Position numbers and translations under genes: made by a program
Shown here: in pieces, positions 32,501-43,170 of the stretch
Numbering within the stretch: the stretch's first letter is position 1
How the letters are laid out: each line of letters starts with the position of its first letter
Notes under the pieces: generated by a model
The model's input: the letters and a program-made list of their open reading frames with translations, nothing else
What the model was told of the DNA's origin: nothing
Database searches by the model: none
Origin: Mesorhabditis belari
Taxonomy: Eukaryota; Nematoda; Chromadorea; Rhabditida; Rhabditidae
Reading direction: 5' to 3'
DNA length: 64,000 nt
Assembly: GCA_958450365.1 (NCBI GenBank)
Contig: CAUEEP010000724.1
Span: 2,079,501-2,143,500 of the forward strand

Positions 32501-35500
32501 CAATTTTTGGGTATTGTTTAGTTAGTTAGTTAGCTAGCTAGTTTGTTAGTTAGTTAGTTAGCTAGTTAGTTAGTTAGCTAGTTAGTTAGCTAGTTAGTTT
32601 GTTTGTTTGTTTGTTTGTACGGCTTTTCTTCGGCTTTTGTACGGCCTTCGTACGGCCTTCGTACGGCTTTTGTACGGTTTTTGTACGGTTTTATTCGGCT
32701 TTGATTCGGCTTTTGTACAGCTTTTGTACAGCTTTTATTCGGCTAAAGAATTTAAGTCCAACCTAAATCCAAGAAATAAGTTCAGATTTCGAGTTCTCAA
32801 TGCTAACTTTTCAAAGTCTTGTAAATTCAAGGGAATATCGCTCCTAAATCTTACTCTACCCTAGCTTACAAAGCCTTCTTCCCCTTGTCTTTCTTTCTTT
32901 CTCTTGACAAGTTAAGGTACCAGATAGCTAGGAGATAGATAGGAGTTACCTTTCCGAATGCGGAAAGCTGCTAAAAAAATTGCCGAAAGGAAAAACGTGA
33001 GAAGGAACGGTCGGGAAAAAGATAGGTAAATTATTTTCGTTTTCTTTTCTTTTCCTAGACGAAAGTCTTTTTCTTGAAAGATTTCTTGAAAATATTCAAT
33101 CAATAAAATGAGTGTCATTTTTTAGCCAACCTTTTCTCGTGTCTCGTCCCCGGCACTCCCATGATATCCCATTCAACACTCGGGTAGTAATCAGTGAGAT
33201 CGATTCCTGAAAGTGAAGTTATTTCCTTCTTTCTTCCTTCCTTCTTCCCTCCTTCTTCCCTCCTTCTTCCTTCTTCCTCCTTCTTCCTCCTTCTTCCTTC
33301 TTCTTCCTTCCCTCCTTCTTTCTTTCTTCTTCCTCTCCTCTTTCCCTCTTTCTCTTGGCAAGTTAAGCCATCAAATAGCTCAGTGGTTAAAGCAATGGAA
33401 AGCAATTAAAGCCTGGAGCCTGGTAAGCGAAAGGCTGAGGGTTCAATCCCTTTTCAGACATCTACCTTTTCTTACCAAACTACATTAACCAAACTAATAG
33501 GTTGATGCATAAGTCTTTTCGTTTTTTTCGTACTTCTGTTAAAAAGTAAGAAATTCACCAATTAATCTATAGTTTGCTCTATAAAAAAAGTGTTTTTTTG
33601 TTCAATTTGCATCTTTTTAAATGAATTTCGGTTCACTTTGAAGCAAATTCGAGAGTGAAAAACGCCTTTTTCGTAAAAATCTATAAAAAACTCTACGGAA
33701 AAATTGGCTGAATGAATTTCTCTGAAATATCAAACTTTTTTTTTCTCTATCTTTTATCTATTGACACGAAGATAGGTTTTCTTTAGCTAAGGTGTCTAAA
33801 CCGCATCATCGAGTTAGCCCTTTTTGACTACCCGACTTCATACTCTCAAGAAAATCCAGGCATTAAATATTTTTAAACCCGTTTTAATGTTATTTTGCAG
33901 AAAAATAATTGCTTTTTCTAATGAAATCAACCGTAGTTTAATTCGTGCATTTGTTGGCTTGAAACGGCAGACGAAAAGGAACAAAAACACTTATGCATCA
34001 ACCTAATACATTAGACTTTGATCAACGAATCAAAATCTACCATCATAGACCATCATAGCCAAATAGAAACGGATTAAAATCATAGATAATCTACCATCAT
34101 AGACGACTTTCTCGATCTCGATCTCTCCATTCGTCGCATTCACGGGCACATCGGTGACATTCGCGTCTCGATGTTGAAGATCCACCTCCAAACCACCGTA
34201 TGTCCAAGAACCTGGAAATGACTTTAAGTTTTTTTTTTTTGATTTATTTTAAGTTTAAGTTTATATAAAAGCTAGTTGTTCAAGGTACAGGAAAACGCTG
34301 AAATCAGAACTTGACTGAAGCAAAGATTTCACTATTAGACTCAAGAGTTAGCAGTTTTACAAGACTCAAATTTCTAGCTAAGTCAAGCTAAGCTAATCTT
34401 GGCTAAATCAAGCTGATCAGAGCCAGTTAAATTCCAGAATTTTGCCCATAAAATTGTTTGTGAGAGTTCTACAATCGAATTTTTTAGCTTCTCAAGCTTT
34501 TTAGCTCAAACAATCCCAAGGCTTTAAAGCCTATCAAGTGCACTAGAAAGGGTACGTTTCGAAGCGTACGTTTCGAAGGGTACGTTTCGATTACAAAGTA
34601 CAATCGAAAGTTCAAAAGAAAAAGCTGCATTGAAATCATTGAATTGAAATCATTGAATCACCAAATTTCATCTCGCACGTTTGATCGTCGAACGGGAAAA
34701 ACTCGACATTGATCGGGCACATGCTAGAATTGATTGCTCATTGATCATTGATCATTGATCGAGCATTTCTCTATATTCTTGTCTAGTGAAACTAGTGAAA
34801 CTAGACAAGAATATAGAGAAATGCTTTGAAATCTTTACGCAAAATTCTTTACGCAAAATTCTTTCCTACCTTTTATAAATAGCCGGTGGTGCCCATTCAA
34901 CGGTGCCATTATAGTTGAGCTTTGCTTTGGTCATGATTTGAACTTGATAGTTCCCATCAGCACTGAAGAAAAAAGAATAGTTGATTTGTGGAGAATAGAA
35001 TAGGTGATTTGAAAAGTGTAAGCAATTGCTTAGTACTGTAAAATGGCTGTAAAATGGCTGTAAAATGGCTGTAAAATGGCTGTGAAAGGACTGACTGCAA
35101 AAAGTACTGTCAAAGTACTGTAAGTACTGTAAGCTGACTGTAAAAGGACTGTGAAAGGACTGACTGCAAAAAGTATTGTCAAAGTACTGTAAGTACTGTA
35201 AGAGTACTGTAAAACTACTTTACTTGTTATACAAGACGATATCGGGCAGCCAAATCATATCCGGTGGCACATAGAGCACTTGAACGCCGCCATAGTCGAT
35301 TGGATCCCAGCGCAACTTGTAGTCTTCCCAACTCTGGAATTTGATTTTCAAATGACAAAATGAAAACGATTCTATCAACTACAAAACAATTTATCAATTA
35401 CAGAACAAATGGATTGGATTTGTGACTGCGCTTGGGTATTTAAATCGAATGAAATATCAAAAAAATCGAGCAATTTTCTTTAAAAACTAATAACAGATTC

Positions 35501-38279
35501 GAATTGCTCACCCTCGAAAACCCTGATTGTAAAGTTGTCAGCCGAATTGGCCTTAAAAAAGTGCATGGAACTTAGGTTTCTATTTGAGAGTTTTGTTGGT
35601 TTGTTGGTTTGTTGATTGGTTTGTTGGTTGGTTTGTTGGTTGGTTTGTTGGTTTATTGGCTTCGTTGGTTGGCTTGTTTGTTTGTTGATTGGTTGGTTTG
35701 TTGGTTGGTTGATTGGTTGGCTTCGTTGGCTTCGTTGGCTTCGTTGGCTTCGTTGGTTGGTTGATTGGTTGGTTTCGTTGGTTGGTTGGTTGGTTGATTG
35801 ATTGGTTGCCTTCGTTGGTTTGTTGGTTTGTTGGCTTGTTGGTTTATTGGCTTCGTTGGTTGGCTTGTTTGTTTGTTGATTGGTTGGTTTGTTGGTTTGT
35901 TGGTTGGTTGGTTGGTTGGCTTCGTTGGCTTCGTTGGCTTCGTTGGCTTCGTTGGTTGGTTGATTGGTTAGCTTCGTTGGTTGATTGGTTGGTTGGTTGA
36001 TTGATTGGTTGCCTTCGTTGATTTGTTGGTTTGTTGGTTTATTGGCTTCGTTGGTTGGCTTGTTTGTTTGTTGGTTTGTTGATTGATTGGTTGATTTGTT
36101 GGCTTTCTCAGGACTCATTCATCCAATCATTCGACCGAATTGAACCGGAGCTCATAAAAGATCAACTAATAACTGCTAACTGACAATAAAATCAAATGAA
36201 ATAGAGCCTGTAATTGAATAAAGTCCTGTAATTGAATAAAACCATAGCTCTTGAATCGAAATAATATTGCTAAAAGACTCACATGTTGTAGCCAGACATT
36301 CGTCGTCATGATCTGATTCTTCTCGTGCTGAAAATGAAAAATTTCTTTTCATAAGCGCCTTTCTTCTTTTTTTCTTTATAGGAGCCATAGGTATTCGAAA
36401 AATCATGAAATTCAAAGACAATAAGCTAGGCCTAGGCCTTGCTTATTGTGCTTATTGGGCTGTTAAATTGAAATAGTTTTTGTACTAATCGATAGAGAAA
36501 GTCTAGACCAAATTAGATCAAAAAAGCCAGATCCAGGCTTTGCAATCTAACTTTGAGCTCAAATATCTTGGCCTTGGATTGTCCAATTTAAATGTTTTTT
36601 AGATCATTAGATTTGCCAAGTCTTTCTCTATCGATTGGTCTAAAAAGTATGTAAACTGAACAACCCAAAGCCAAGATATATTGCTTGTATGAAAGGTCCG
36701 TCGTCCCGCTCCCTTTGCCATTGACTCAACTTTGAGCTCAAGTATCTCGACGTAGGATAATTCAATTTAAATACTTTTTCTACCAATCGATAGAGAAAGA
36801 CTTGGCGAATCTAATGATACCAAAACTATTTAAATTGAATAATCCAACGTCGAGATACTTGAGCTCAAAGTTGAGTCAATGGCAAAGGGAGCGGGGCGCG
36901 TATCAAACATCAAACAATCCTCAAAAATCGTCTTTTTTCGTCTTTTTTGTCTTTTTTTAAGATTAATCCGTTTTTAGAGTTAATGACTAGAAAATGAGTG
37001 CTTTTTGAGCTCTATTATTGCAAAGGCGAGCTTATCTTGGCTAACAAAGATGGGCAGACTTTGAGCAACTCTTGAATTGATTTGATTGAAGTAAAAATGA
37101 TTCTTTCGCTTTAAAAATGATTCTAATGATTATTTTTTTTTAAAGCGAAACACTATAAATGCCGCATTTTGTAATCGTAATTTTGCATAACATTTCTACA
37201 TCGATCCCATTCCCTAATCCTATCCAAACTCTCAATGATACAGAGGACACACCACATGAGGCTTTGAGGTGTCAATCAACCTTATCGACAGCCTTTCGAC
37301 AGCTCTTTCTTTTCCCCATTTTCATCTCCACCACAAATTTCTGTCAATTCGCCTCATTTTTGAGTAGGAAAAGAGATGATCATCATCTTTTCCTTAAAGC
37401 TTTCCTCTTATCTTACAAATTGGCCCTCTTGACTCCTCTCTTGGTGCCTGGGCATATTGAGATTTAATTTACACAATATTTTAAGCATTTGCTTAATATT
37501 TTGAGCATTTACTCAATATTTTGAGCATTTAACTTGCTACGACTTATTGTCTTGAGGAAAATAAAGAACCTAGTGCACTAGAAAGGGCTTGTTTACAAAG
37601 AACCTAGTGCACTAGAAAGGGTTTGTTTACAAAGAACCTAGTGTGCTAGAAAGGGTTTGTTTACAAAGAACCTAGTGCACTAGAAAGGGTTTGTTTACAG
37701 AGAACCTAGTGCACTAGAAAGGGTTTGTTTACAAAGAACCTAGTGCACTAGAAAGGGCTTGTTTACAAAGAACCTAGTGCACTAGAAAGGGAGGGTTTGT
37801 TTACAAAGAACCTAGTGCACTAGAAAGGGCTTGTTTACAAGGAATCTAGTGCACTAGAAAGGGTTTGTTTACAGAGAACCTAGTGCACTAGAAAGGGTTT
37901 GTTTACAAGGAATCTAGTGCACTAGAAAGTGCATCCGAAAGAATGATAGAAACGAACCACGTCAAGGAGTTGTGAGAGTTTCAACTTGAAGCGAACCGTC
38001 ACACTGGCCGTGTTGTTCTCGACGGGACGAACTGGAAATTGGAGAGATTTTGAGGAACAGCAGACTTTAGAAGTCGAAAATCTCTTCAATTGAAATTGGA
38101 GAGATTTAAAAGTCGCACTTAAATCACTTAAAAGCGCATTAAATCGCACTAAACTCAAATTAACTCACCCAATTTGTTGTAATCGGCGAGAAGATCCTCA
38201 AATAAGCGATTCGCGTGTTGATTGGCGGAGATCACAGCCCAAAATTGAAGGAAAAGGAGCACACAGAGAGGAGGAGGCG
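26590..38279 (-). CDS. Nicotinic acetylcholine receptor alpha subunit, UNC-63-like
   Basis: Exons in order of reading: 38279-38169, 38031-37958, 36327-36283, 35333-35224, 34962-34870, 34723-34662, 34211-34095, 33206-33131, 31858-31751, 31708-31605, 29732-29626, 29546-29481, 28670-28572, 27594-27517, 27473-27403, 27136-27049 and 26724-26590 (TAG). All junctions keep phase. Exon 1 has a secretion-signal-like hydrophobic run and then [15 protein letters not shown]. Ligand-binding domain: [26 protein letters not shown], the 13-residue Cys loop with its PFD motif, GSWTY and [14 protein letters not shown] is the vicinal cysteine pair that defines alpha subunits. M1-M3, the [11 protein letters not shown] linker and M4 ([20 protein letters not shown]) follow. 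It forms acetylcholine-gated cation channels in muscle or nerve; levamisole-receptor membership is inferred. The initiating Met is not in exon 1. Confidence 0.93.
26795..27030. repeat. ATTGAGCTGTTAGCTGTC minisatellite
   Basis: 18-bp units with TATAGC/TGTTAGC variants in the last intron of the receptor gene. Confidence 0.9.
27185..27380. repeat. TCTTTATAAG and AATATCTAGTTC arrays
   Basis: Two short arrays in a receptor intron. The second consists of TCTTTATAAG/TCTTTCTAAG decamers. Confidence 0.9.
27780..28085. repeat. 300-bp foldback
   Basis: Arms with TCTATCGGATTCATATGATC (left, about 27807) and the complement (right, about 28042) meet around 27940. Part of the arm (GATCTATTGCTTAAAAA) also occurs at about 20740. 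It is intronic in the receptor gene. Confidence 0.8.
28095..28410. mobile_element. GCCAAGATATTTGAGCTC palindromic repeat cluster
   Basis: Three inverted units with the usual ATCGATAGAGAAAG core, next to the foldback in the same receptor intron. Confidence 0.8.
28785..29455. mobile_element. 670-bp nested palindrome, TACCGTA family
   Basis: Arms of about 330 bp run from TCTCTAATATTAGTGCACC to the mirrored GGTGCACTAATATTACAGAG at the right end, followed by AATACGGTA. Inner landmarks CTATTAGAGAAAATACGGG and its mirror suggest one element inserted into another of the same kind. The right end lies 25 bp from the exon 12 boundary of the receptor gene. Confidence 0.85.
29745..29912. repeat. TAAGCTTTTTT minisatellite
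   Basis: Irregular AAGCTTTCT/AAGCTTTTTT units in a receptor intron. Confidence 0.85.
29919..30276. mobile_element. MITE, TACCGTATTTACTCTATTAG ends
   Basis: The ends are 28-bp inverted repeats (TACCGTATTTACTCTATTAG then TGGGGTCC). Inside each end is a direct copy of an 80-bp block with TAGTGGGGTCGTCTGGA and GTTGAAAAAATAGTGGGG. The AT-rich middle has no coding capacity. The element at 63112-63627 has the same layout. Confidence 0.85.
30375..30728. repeat. 350-bp foldback
   Basis: Arms with GATAAATGTAGCCAAGATTA and the inverted copy, plus AAGGCCTTGTAAAATGAGCT and its mirror, meet near 30555. It is related to the arm at 7600 and the 29.0-kb palindrome. It lies in the same intron as the MITE at 29919. 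Confidence 0.8.
30915..31432. repeat. CCAGGCCAAGAACCAGGCTA minisatellite
   Basis: 24-36-bp units of CCAGGCCAAGA plus ACCAGGCTAGGAT in the receptor intron between M2/M3 exons. Confidence 0.92.
32171..32392. repeat. 220-bp foldback
   Basis: GGACAATGAAATATGATATT (about 32177) is mirrored at about 32363-32384, and GTCACTTTTGCACGTCTGTA by its complement. The loop contains TTACCGTATTTCT, echoing the TACCGTA family. It is in a receptor intron. Confidence 0.75.
32395..32750. repeat. TTGATTGA, GTTAGTTA and GTACGGCTTTT arrays
   Basis: Three adjoining simple arrays: about 32395-32455, 32515-32610 and 32616-32745. All lie in one receptor intron. Confidence 0.9.
33218..33355. repeat. CTTCCTTCTT polypyrimidine tract
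   Basis: It starts just upstream (in reading sense) of the exon 8 acceptor and extends the pyrimidine tract of that splice site. Confidence 0.9.
33367..33459 (+). tRNA. tRNA-like sequence with long insert
   Basis: TAGCTCAGTGGTTAAAGC is a good A box and GAGGGTTCAATCCC a good B box, but about 45 bases separate them, which is too many for a standard tRNA. It is antisense in a receptor intron. Confidence 0.4.
33498..34005. mobile_element. 508-bp mariner-type MITE, copy 1
   Basis: The perfect 17-bp ends are TAGGTTGATGCATAAGT and the complement, of the kind found on mariner elements (TTAGGTTG...). An open frame of 60 codons (33824-34006, plus) runs into the right end. A nearly identical inverted copy is at 61735-62254. 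No transposase is present. It is in a receptor intron. Confidence 0.88.
35035..35222. repeat. ATGGCTGTAAA and AAGTACTGT arrays
   Basis: Short arrays in a 260-bp receptor intron that end directly at the exon 4 boundary. Confidence 0.85.
35585..36105. repeat. TTGGTTGGTTTG minisatellite
   Basis: Tetranucleotide-based TTGG/TTGT units interspersed with TTCGTTGGC. The Asn/Gln/Pro/Thr-rich open frame on the minus strand is an artefact. It fills the receptor intron between exons 3 and 4. Confidence 0.93.
36480..36905. mobile_element. GCCAAGATATTTGAGCTC palindromic repeat cluster
   Basis: Inverted units, one subtype carrying the variant CAAGTATCTCGACGTAGGAT. It is in the receptor intron between exons 2 and 3. 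Confidence 0.8.
37556..37931. repeat. 34-bp minisatellite with CTAGTGCACTAG palindrome
   Basis: About 11 copies of a unit containing GAACCTAGTGCACTAGAAAG followed by GGTTTGTTTAC. The array ends about 27 bp from exon 2 of the receptor gene. The core is related to single copies elsewhere. Confidence 0.95.
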
Positions 38280-38446
38280 CTGAAGAAATGATGGCTTAGA
38301 AACAGAAGCATTCATTAGAAAACATTAGAAAGGATTAGAAAACACTAGAAAACATTAGAAAATCCTAGAAATATCAGAAAATATGCAGCTTCTAGTGCAC
38401 TAGTTGCTCCACTAGTGGATGTCCCACTGCGCGGATGTCCCACCTT

Positions 38447-39000
38447 TTACACGCGCCCCACCGCTTTTGCCATTGACTCAACTTTGAGCTCAAGTATCTC
38501 GACGTTGGATTATTCAATTTAAATAGTTTTAGTATCATTAGATTCGCCAAGTCTTTCTCTATCGATTGGTAGAAAAAGTATTTCAATCGAACATCCCAAA
38601 GCCAAGATATTTGAGCTTAAAGGTAGATTGCCAATGGCAAAGGGGTGGACCACGTATCAAATGTCCCAAAATCCAAAAATCGATCCTAGAAATGGCTAAA
38701 AAAGTAGAGAATCGATTAGTATTCAATTTAATAGTCCAAAGCAAAGATATTTAAGCGCAAAGTTGAGCTAATGGCAAAGGGGGCGCGTATAAAAGGTGGG
38801 ACAGAAGAGCCCCGCTTCTTTTCCATTCACTCAACTTTAAGCTCAAATATCTCGGCGTTGGGTTATTCAATTTAAATACTTTTTATACCAATCGATAGAG
38901 AAAGACTTGGCGCATCTAATGATACCAAGATTGTTTAAACTGAGCAACCCAAAGCCGAGATATTTGAGCTCAAAGTTGAGCCGATGGGAAAGGGCATCAA
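38447..39000. mobile_element. GCCAAGATATTTGAGCTC palindromic repeat cluster
   Basis: Several inverted units with both the CTTGGCTTTGG and CTCGGCGTTGG subtypes. It lies just upstream of receptor exon 1. Confidence 0.8.
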
Positions 39001-39104
39001 ATCTTCCATCTTACTACTACTAATCTACTAATTACTACTAATCTGTCATTCTGCTGTAATTGTAATTCTAAACCTATTACTAAACTGTAATTCATTTGTC
39101 AAAC

Positions 39105-39181
39105 CTTGAGTGGGAACCGATTGGAGACGGAGCTCAGCGCGCCGCCGTGCATCCCAGAAGACGCATCCACGGGGCCACTCC
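39105..39181 (-). CDS. Putative exon upstream of the receptor gene
   Basis: A GC-rich 77-bp block is bounded on the minus strand by TTTTTCAG and a GTTTGA donor. In one frame it is open (WPRGCVFWDARRRAELRLQ), and its end phase fits receptor exon 1 exactly. It contains no Met in that frame. It could be a 5' exon of the receptor or part of another gene. Confidence 0.35.
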
Positions 39182-39404
39182 CTGAAAAACCGTTTACGAA
39201 TGTGATTCGATCTCTTTTGATTATGGGATTATGTGGGATTTCCACATTCAATATGGGATTTTCATCTAAATCCCAAAATCCCAAAATGCTCGATGATTAG
39301 TATATTAACTGAGCTTGTTTCTCGTTTTGCAAAAAGATTCGAACTTTCTTAGCTAATTGGAACCAAGTTCCTATTTTGGTTTTATGGTTCCTATTTAGTT
39401 CCTT

Positions 39405-39850
39405 TAAAGCTCCATCAGAGCTCCTTTAAAGCTCCTTCAGAGCTCCTTTAAAGCTCCTTCAGAGCTCCTTTAAAGCTCCTTCAGAGCTCCTTTAAAGCTC
39501 CTTCAGAGCTCCTTTAAAGCTCCATCAGAGCTCCTTTAAAGCTCCATCAGAGCTCCTTTAAAGCTCCTTCAGAGCTCCTTTAAAGCTCCTTCAGAGCTCC
39601 TTTAAAGCTCCTTCAGAGCTCCTTTTAAAAGCTCCTTCAGAGCTCCTTTAAAGCTCCATCAGAGCTCCTTTAAAGCTCCTTCAGAGCTCCTTTAAAGCTC
39701 CTTCAGAGCTCCTTTAAAGCTCCTTCAGAGCTCCTTTAAAGCTCCTTCAGAGCTCCTTTAAAGCTCCTTCAGAGCTCCTTTAAAGCTCCTTCAGAGCTCC
39801 TTTAAAGCTCCTTCAGAGCTCCTTTAAAGCTCCTTTAAAGCTCCGTCATA
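39405..39850. repeat. 22-bp minisatellite CAGAGCTCCTTTAAAGCTCC
   Basis: About 19 near-perfect copies. Each holds the palindromes GAGCTC and TTTAAA. It lies between the two putative upstream exons. Confidence 0.95.
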
Positions 39851-40027
39851 GTTCCTATTTAGTTCCTTTAAAGCTTTCTTAGCTAATTGGAACCAAATGG
39901 ATTTAAGTTTAAATCATTTCATTTAAATAAAAAAATGAATTCAAATGAATTGATGAAATTGAATTGATGAATTGATAGATTTGAAATAGATTTGAAATCA
40001 TTTAGAAATGAATTCAAATAAACGAAC

Positions 40028-40167
40028 GAGATTATCCGCGATGAGGCGGAGGGCGATTGGAAGCACCCGGTGAGTGGGACATCCAGATTGACAAGAACAG
40101 ATGATCGACTTTCGTTATCGAATAAGCTATCTTTTCCCCCGGCACACTCGGAAAAGTGGAAACGCTT
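40028..40167 (-). CDS. Putative exon, gene unknown
   Basis: A minus-strand block after the acceptor TTTCAATTTCAG. One frame (KRFHFSECAGGKDSLFDNES...) stays open to a GTTCGT donor and would join the exon at 39105-39181 in phase. A second frame is also open and ends at a stop near 40032, which would make this a last exon. I cannot decide between them and do not recognise the product. Confidence 0.35.
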
Positions 40168-40261
40168 CTGAAATTGAAAAATTTCAAATAAAAAAGTCAA
40201 ATTTGTGGAGAGAAATTTTGTAGGAGAACATTAAGAAATCCATTGAATTTAAGAATTTCCA

Positions 40262-40930
40262 GTCCAGAGAATTTAAAACAAGTAAACAAGTTGAAAAACA
40301 AGTTTAAAACAAGTTTAACACAAGTTCAACAAGTTAAAAACAAGTTCAACAAGTTTAGAACAAGTTTAAAACCAGTTCAACAAGTAAACAATTTGAAAAG
40401 CAAGTAAACAAGTTGAAAAACAAGTTTAACAACAAGTTCAACAAGTTTAAAAACCAGTTCAACAAGTCTAAAACAAGTTCAACAAGTTTAAAACCAGTTC
40501 AACAAGTTTAAAAACAAGTTTAACAAGTTTAAAACAACTTTAACAAGTTTAAAAATAGGTTCAACAAGTTTAAAACAAGTTCAACAAGTCTAAAACAAGT
40601 TCTACAAGTTTAAAACAAGTTTAAAACCAGTTCAACAAGTAAACAAGTTGAAAAACAAGTTTAAAACAAGTTCAACAAGTTTAAAAACCAGTTCAACAAG
40701 TCTAAAACAAGTTCGACAAGTTTAAAACAAGTTCAACAAGTTTAAAAACAAGTTCGACAAGTTTAAAACCAGTTTAAAACCAGTTTAAAACAAATTCAAC
40801 AAGTTTAAAAATAGGTTCAACAAGTTTAAAACCAGTTCAACAAGTTCAACAAGTCTAAAACAAGTTCTACAAGTTCAACAAGTTTAAAACCAGTTCAACA
40901 ACTTCAACAACTTCAACAAGTTCAACAAGC
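40262..40930. repeat. AAGTTTAAAACCAGTTCAAC minisatellite
   Basis: Degenerate 10-20-bp units over 670 bp, intergenic or intronic in an uncharacterised gene. Confidence 0.92.
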
Positions 40931-41212
40931 AAGGTAAAATTGAAAATTGAGAAAGCGAAAGTTTTGAATTCAAATTCCAGAGTAACCGGATTGAAATTCC
41001 AGAGTTCCAGTTAAACCACAATTTTTGATATTCGTGTGTCACTTTAGAGAAGACTCAGGGTTAAGGACAGTGGCCAAACTAGTGGCCAGGGTTTTAAAAG
41101 TATTTTTTCCGCATCCGGCAGCAAATCACTTCCGGTAGTTCAAATTTAATTAGACTTAGAGCTTAGTTTGAATGGGGAAAATGTACAACTTTTCGTGCTG
41201 AATAGGTCACTG

Positions 41213-41430
41213 ATCTGGATTTGACCTGGCCTGACCTGGACTTGCTTGTCCTGGCCTAGCCTGACTCTCCTGGCTCATCCCCCAACTCCAAACTAGTCCT
41301 AGTCAACCAGACTATGGCCTGACTCTCCTGGCTCATCCCCCAACTCCAAACTAGTCCTAGTCAACCAGACTATAGCCTGGCCTGTCCTAGCTCATCCCCC
41401 AACTCCAAACTAGTCCTAGTCAACCAGTCA
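41213..41430. repeat. 59-bp unit repeated three times
   Basis: Each copy contains TGGCTCATCCCCCAACTCCA followed by AACTAGTCCTAGTCAACCAG. Confidence 0.9.
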
Positions 41431-41899
41431 ACATATCCTGAAATTCTGGTTTTCATACTTGTTCCAGATTATTTTCTTGTACATTCGAAACAATAAGCAC
41501 CGCTCTCTAAAAAGTGCCGCACTTAGAGCTCTATCGAAAAAATAAGCTGCTAAAGCTCATAAAGCTGCTAAAGCTCAAATGGACGACGAATTCGCGAATG
41601 GAGATCACGGGAAAATAAATTGGTGACGTCTAACAAAGAATCAAAGAATCTGGTAGTGGATCACAAGTTTTTAGAGGATTTACGAGATTCCTAGTCAGTC
41701 AGTGATCAGTGATTAATCTGATCTAGTCTAGTTCTGTAGCTCTACAAGTCTGCAAAGCACAGCACAGTCTGCAAAGCTCTACAAGTCTGCAAACCACAGC
41801 ACAGTCAAATTCAATTCAAATTGAAATCCGAAGTCGATGAATGAGAAACTCAGTTACTAGACGACATTCCGTTTATTGTAACTGTGATTGCAAGTTTTG

Positions 41900-42530
41900 A
41901 ATGCTTGTTGACAGTGCCAAGTTGCTTCTGCTTGGGATAGTGCCAAGTTGCTTCTGCTTGTGACAGTGCCAAGTTGCTTCTGCTTGGGATAGTGCCAAGT
42001 TGCTTCTGCTTCTGCTAGTGCCAAGCAAAGGTTTCCTCTAGTAAAGGAAAACTTTATTAAATCAAGTTTTCAAGGCATCTACCATCTGCTTTTCTTTGAG
42101 CAGAAGAAAAAGAATAACTTAAACATCTATAACTTATAATAATAGCAGGAAGGAAAAAGAAAAGCTGAAAGATTGGAGTGTGACTCTTGGCGTGTCCATT
42201 CGAACGTCTCCCCTTCTCTTCTTTTCCTTCCCTTCTTTTCCTTTCTCCAATCCCTTGAGAATTGTTCGATATTCGAAAAGAGTGACAACCTCTTTTCCAT
42301 TCTTTTCTTCACATCTCTTGAATCTTTTTCATTGTTGTTTTTTTTGGTTCCTCTTCGATTTATCTCACCCTTCATAAAATCTATTCAAAATTTAGAAAAA
42401 GGCTTCAGAGAAGAGTTTTCAATTGCTTTAGTTTGACCTTGTTTTGGGCTTACAAAACAGCTTCTGGCTTAGCTTCTGGCTTAGCTTCTGGCTTAGCTTC
42501 TGGCTTAGCTTCTGGCTTACAAAACACAAA
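41900..42530. repeat. AGTGCCAAGTTGCTTCTGCT and TTAGCTTCTGGC arrays
   Basis: Arrays at about 41910-42020 (26-bp unit) and 42462-42525 (12-bp unit). I see nothing gene-like with good support between them. Confidence 0.85.
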
Positions 42531-42949
42531 AAGATCGAGTTTGTTCATGGATTTGACGATGAATTGTATATATCAATGGGAAATGAATGGAATTGAATGA
42601 TGAAGAAGCTGGAAAATTGGATACAAGTTAAATTGAATGGTGAAGAGGCTGGAAAATTGGATAGAAATGATGATGAGAAGGTTGTAAAATGGATACAAAT
42701 GAAATTTGATGATGAAAAGGTTTTAAAGTTTATGAATCGTTCGAATTCCTTGCTTACTTGCCCAGATTGGGCTCTGGCTTCATAAGAAAGTGTCTATAAA
42801 GAAAAAGAAAAGAAAAAGAAAAGAAAAGAAAAGAGACATTTTAAAGCAAAGTAATCCCAAACATTACTCAAAAAAAGCCTTTAGAAACTCCAATAGACTG
42901 CTTAGCCTCTAGAGGTAGGAATGTAGAAGCTGGTAAAGATGGTAAGCGC

Positions 42950-43170
42950 CTAGTAGAGCTGGTAGAGCTGGTAGAGCTGATAGAGCTGGTAGAGCTGGTA
43001 GAGCTGGTAGAGCTGATAGAGCTGGTAGAGCTGGTAGAGCTGGTAGAGCTGGTAGAGCTGATAGAGCTGGTAGAGCTGGTAGAGCTGGTAGAGCTGGTAA
43101 AGCTGGTAAAGCTGGTAAAGCTGGTAAACCTGGTAAAGCTGCTAAAGCTGGTAAAGCTCGTAAAGGTCGT
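42950..43170. repeat. GGTAGAGCT nonanucleotide array
   Basis: About 24 units of GAGCTGGTA/GAGCTGATA. The Ser/Thr-rich open frame on the minus strand is an artefact. Confidence 0.95.

Noticed and set aside
35480..36118. 212-codon Asn/Gln/Pro/Thr-rich frame on the minus strand
   Set aside because: Generated by the TTGG-type minisatellite between receptor exons 3 and 4.
37556..37931. Regular repeats resembling a CRISPR array
   Set aside because: Units are directly adjacent with no unique spacers, and the host is a eukaryote.
41580..41625. Short ATG frame MDDEFANGDHGKINW
   Set aside because: Only 15 codons, no strong donor and no downstream exon found.
42127..42436. Open frames of 65-87 codons on both strands
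   Set aside because: Low-complexity pyrimidine/purine-rich sequence with overlapping frames, no family motif and no convincing splice sites.
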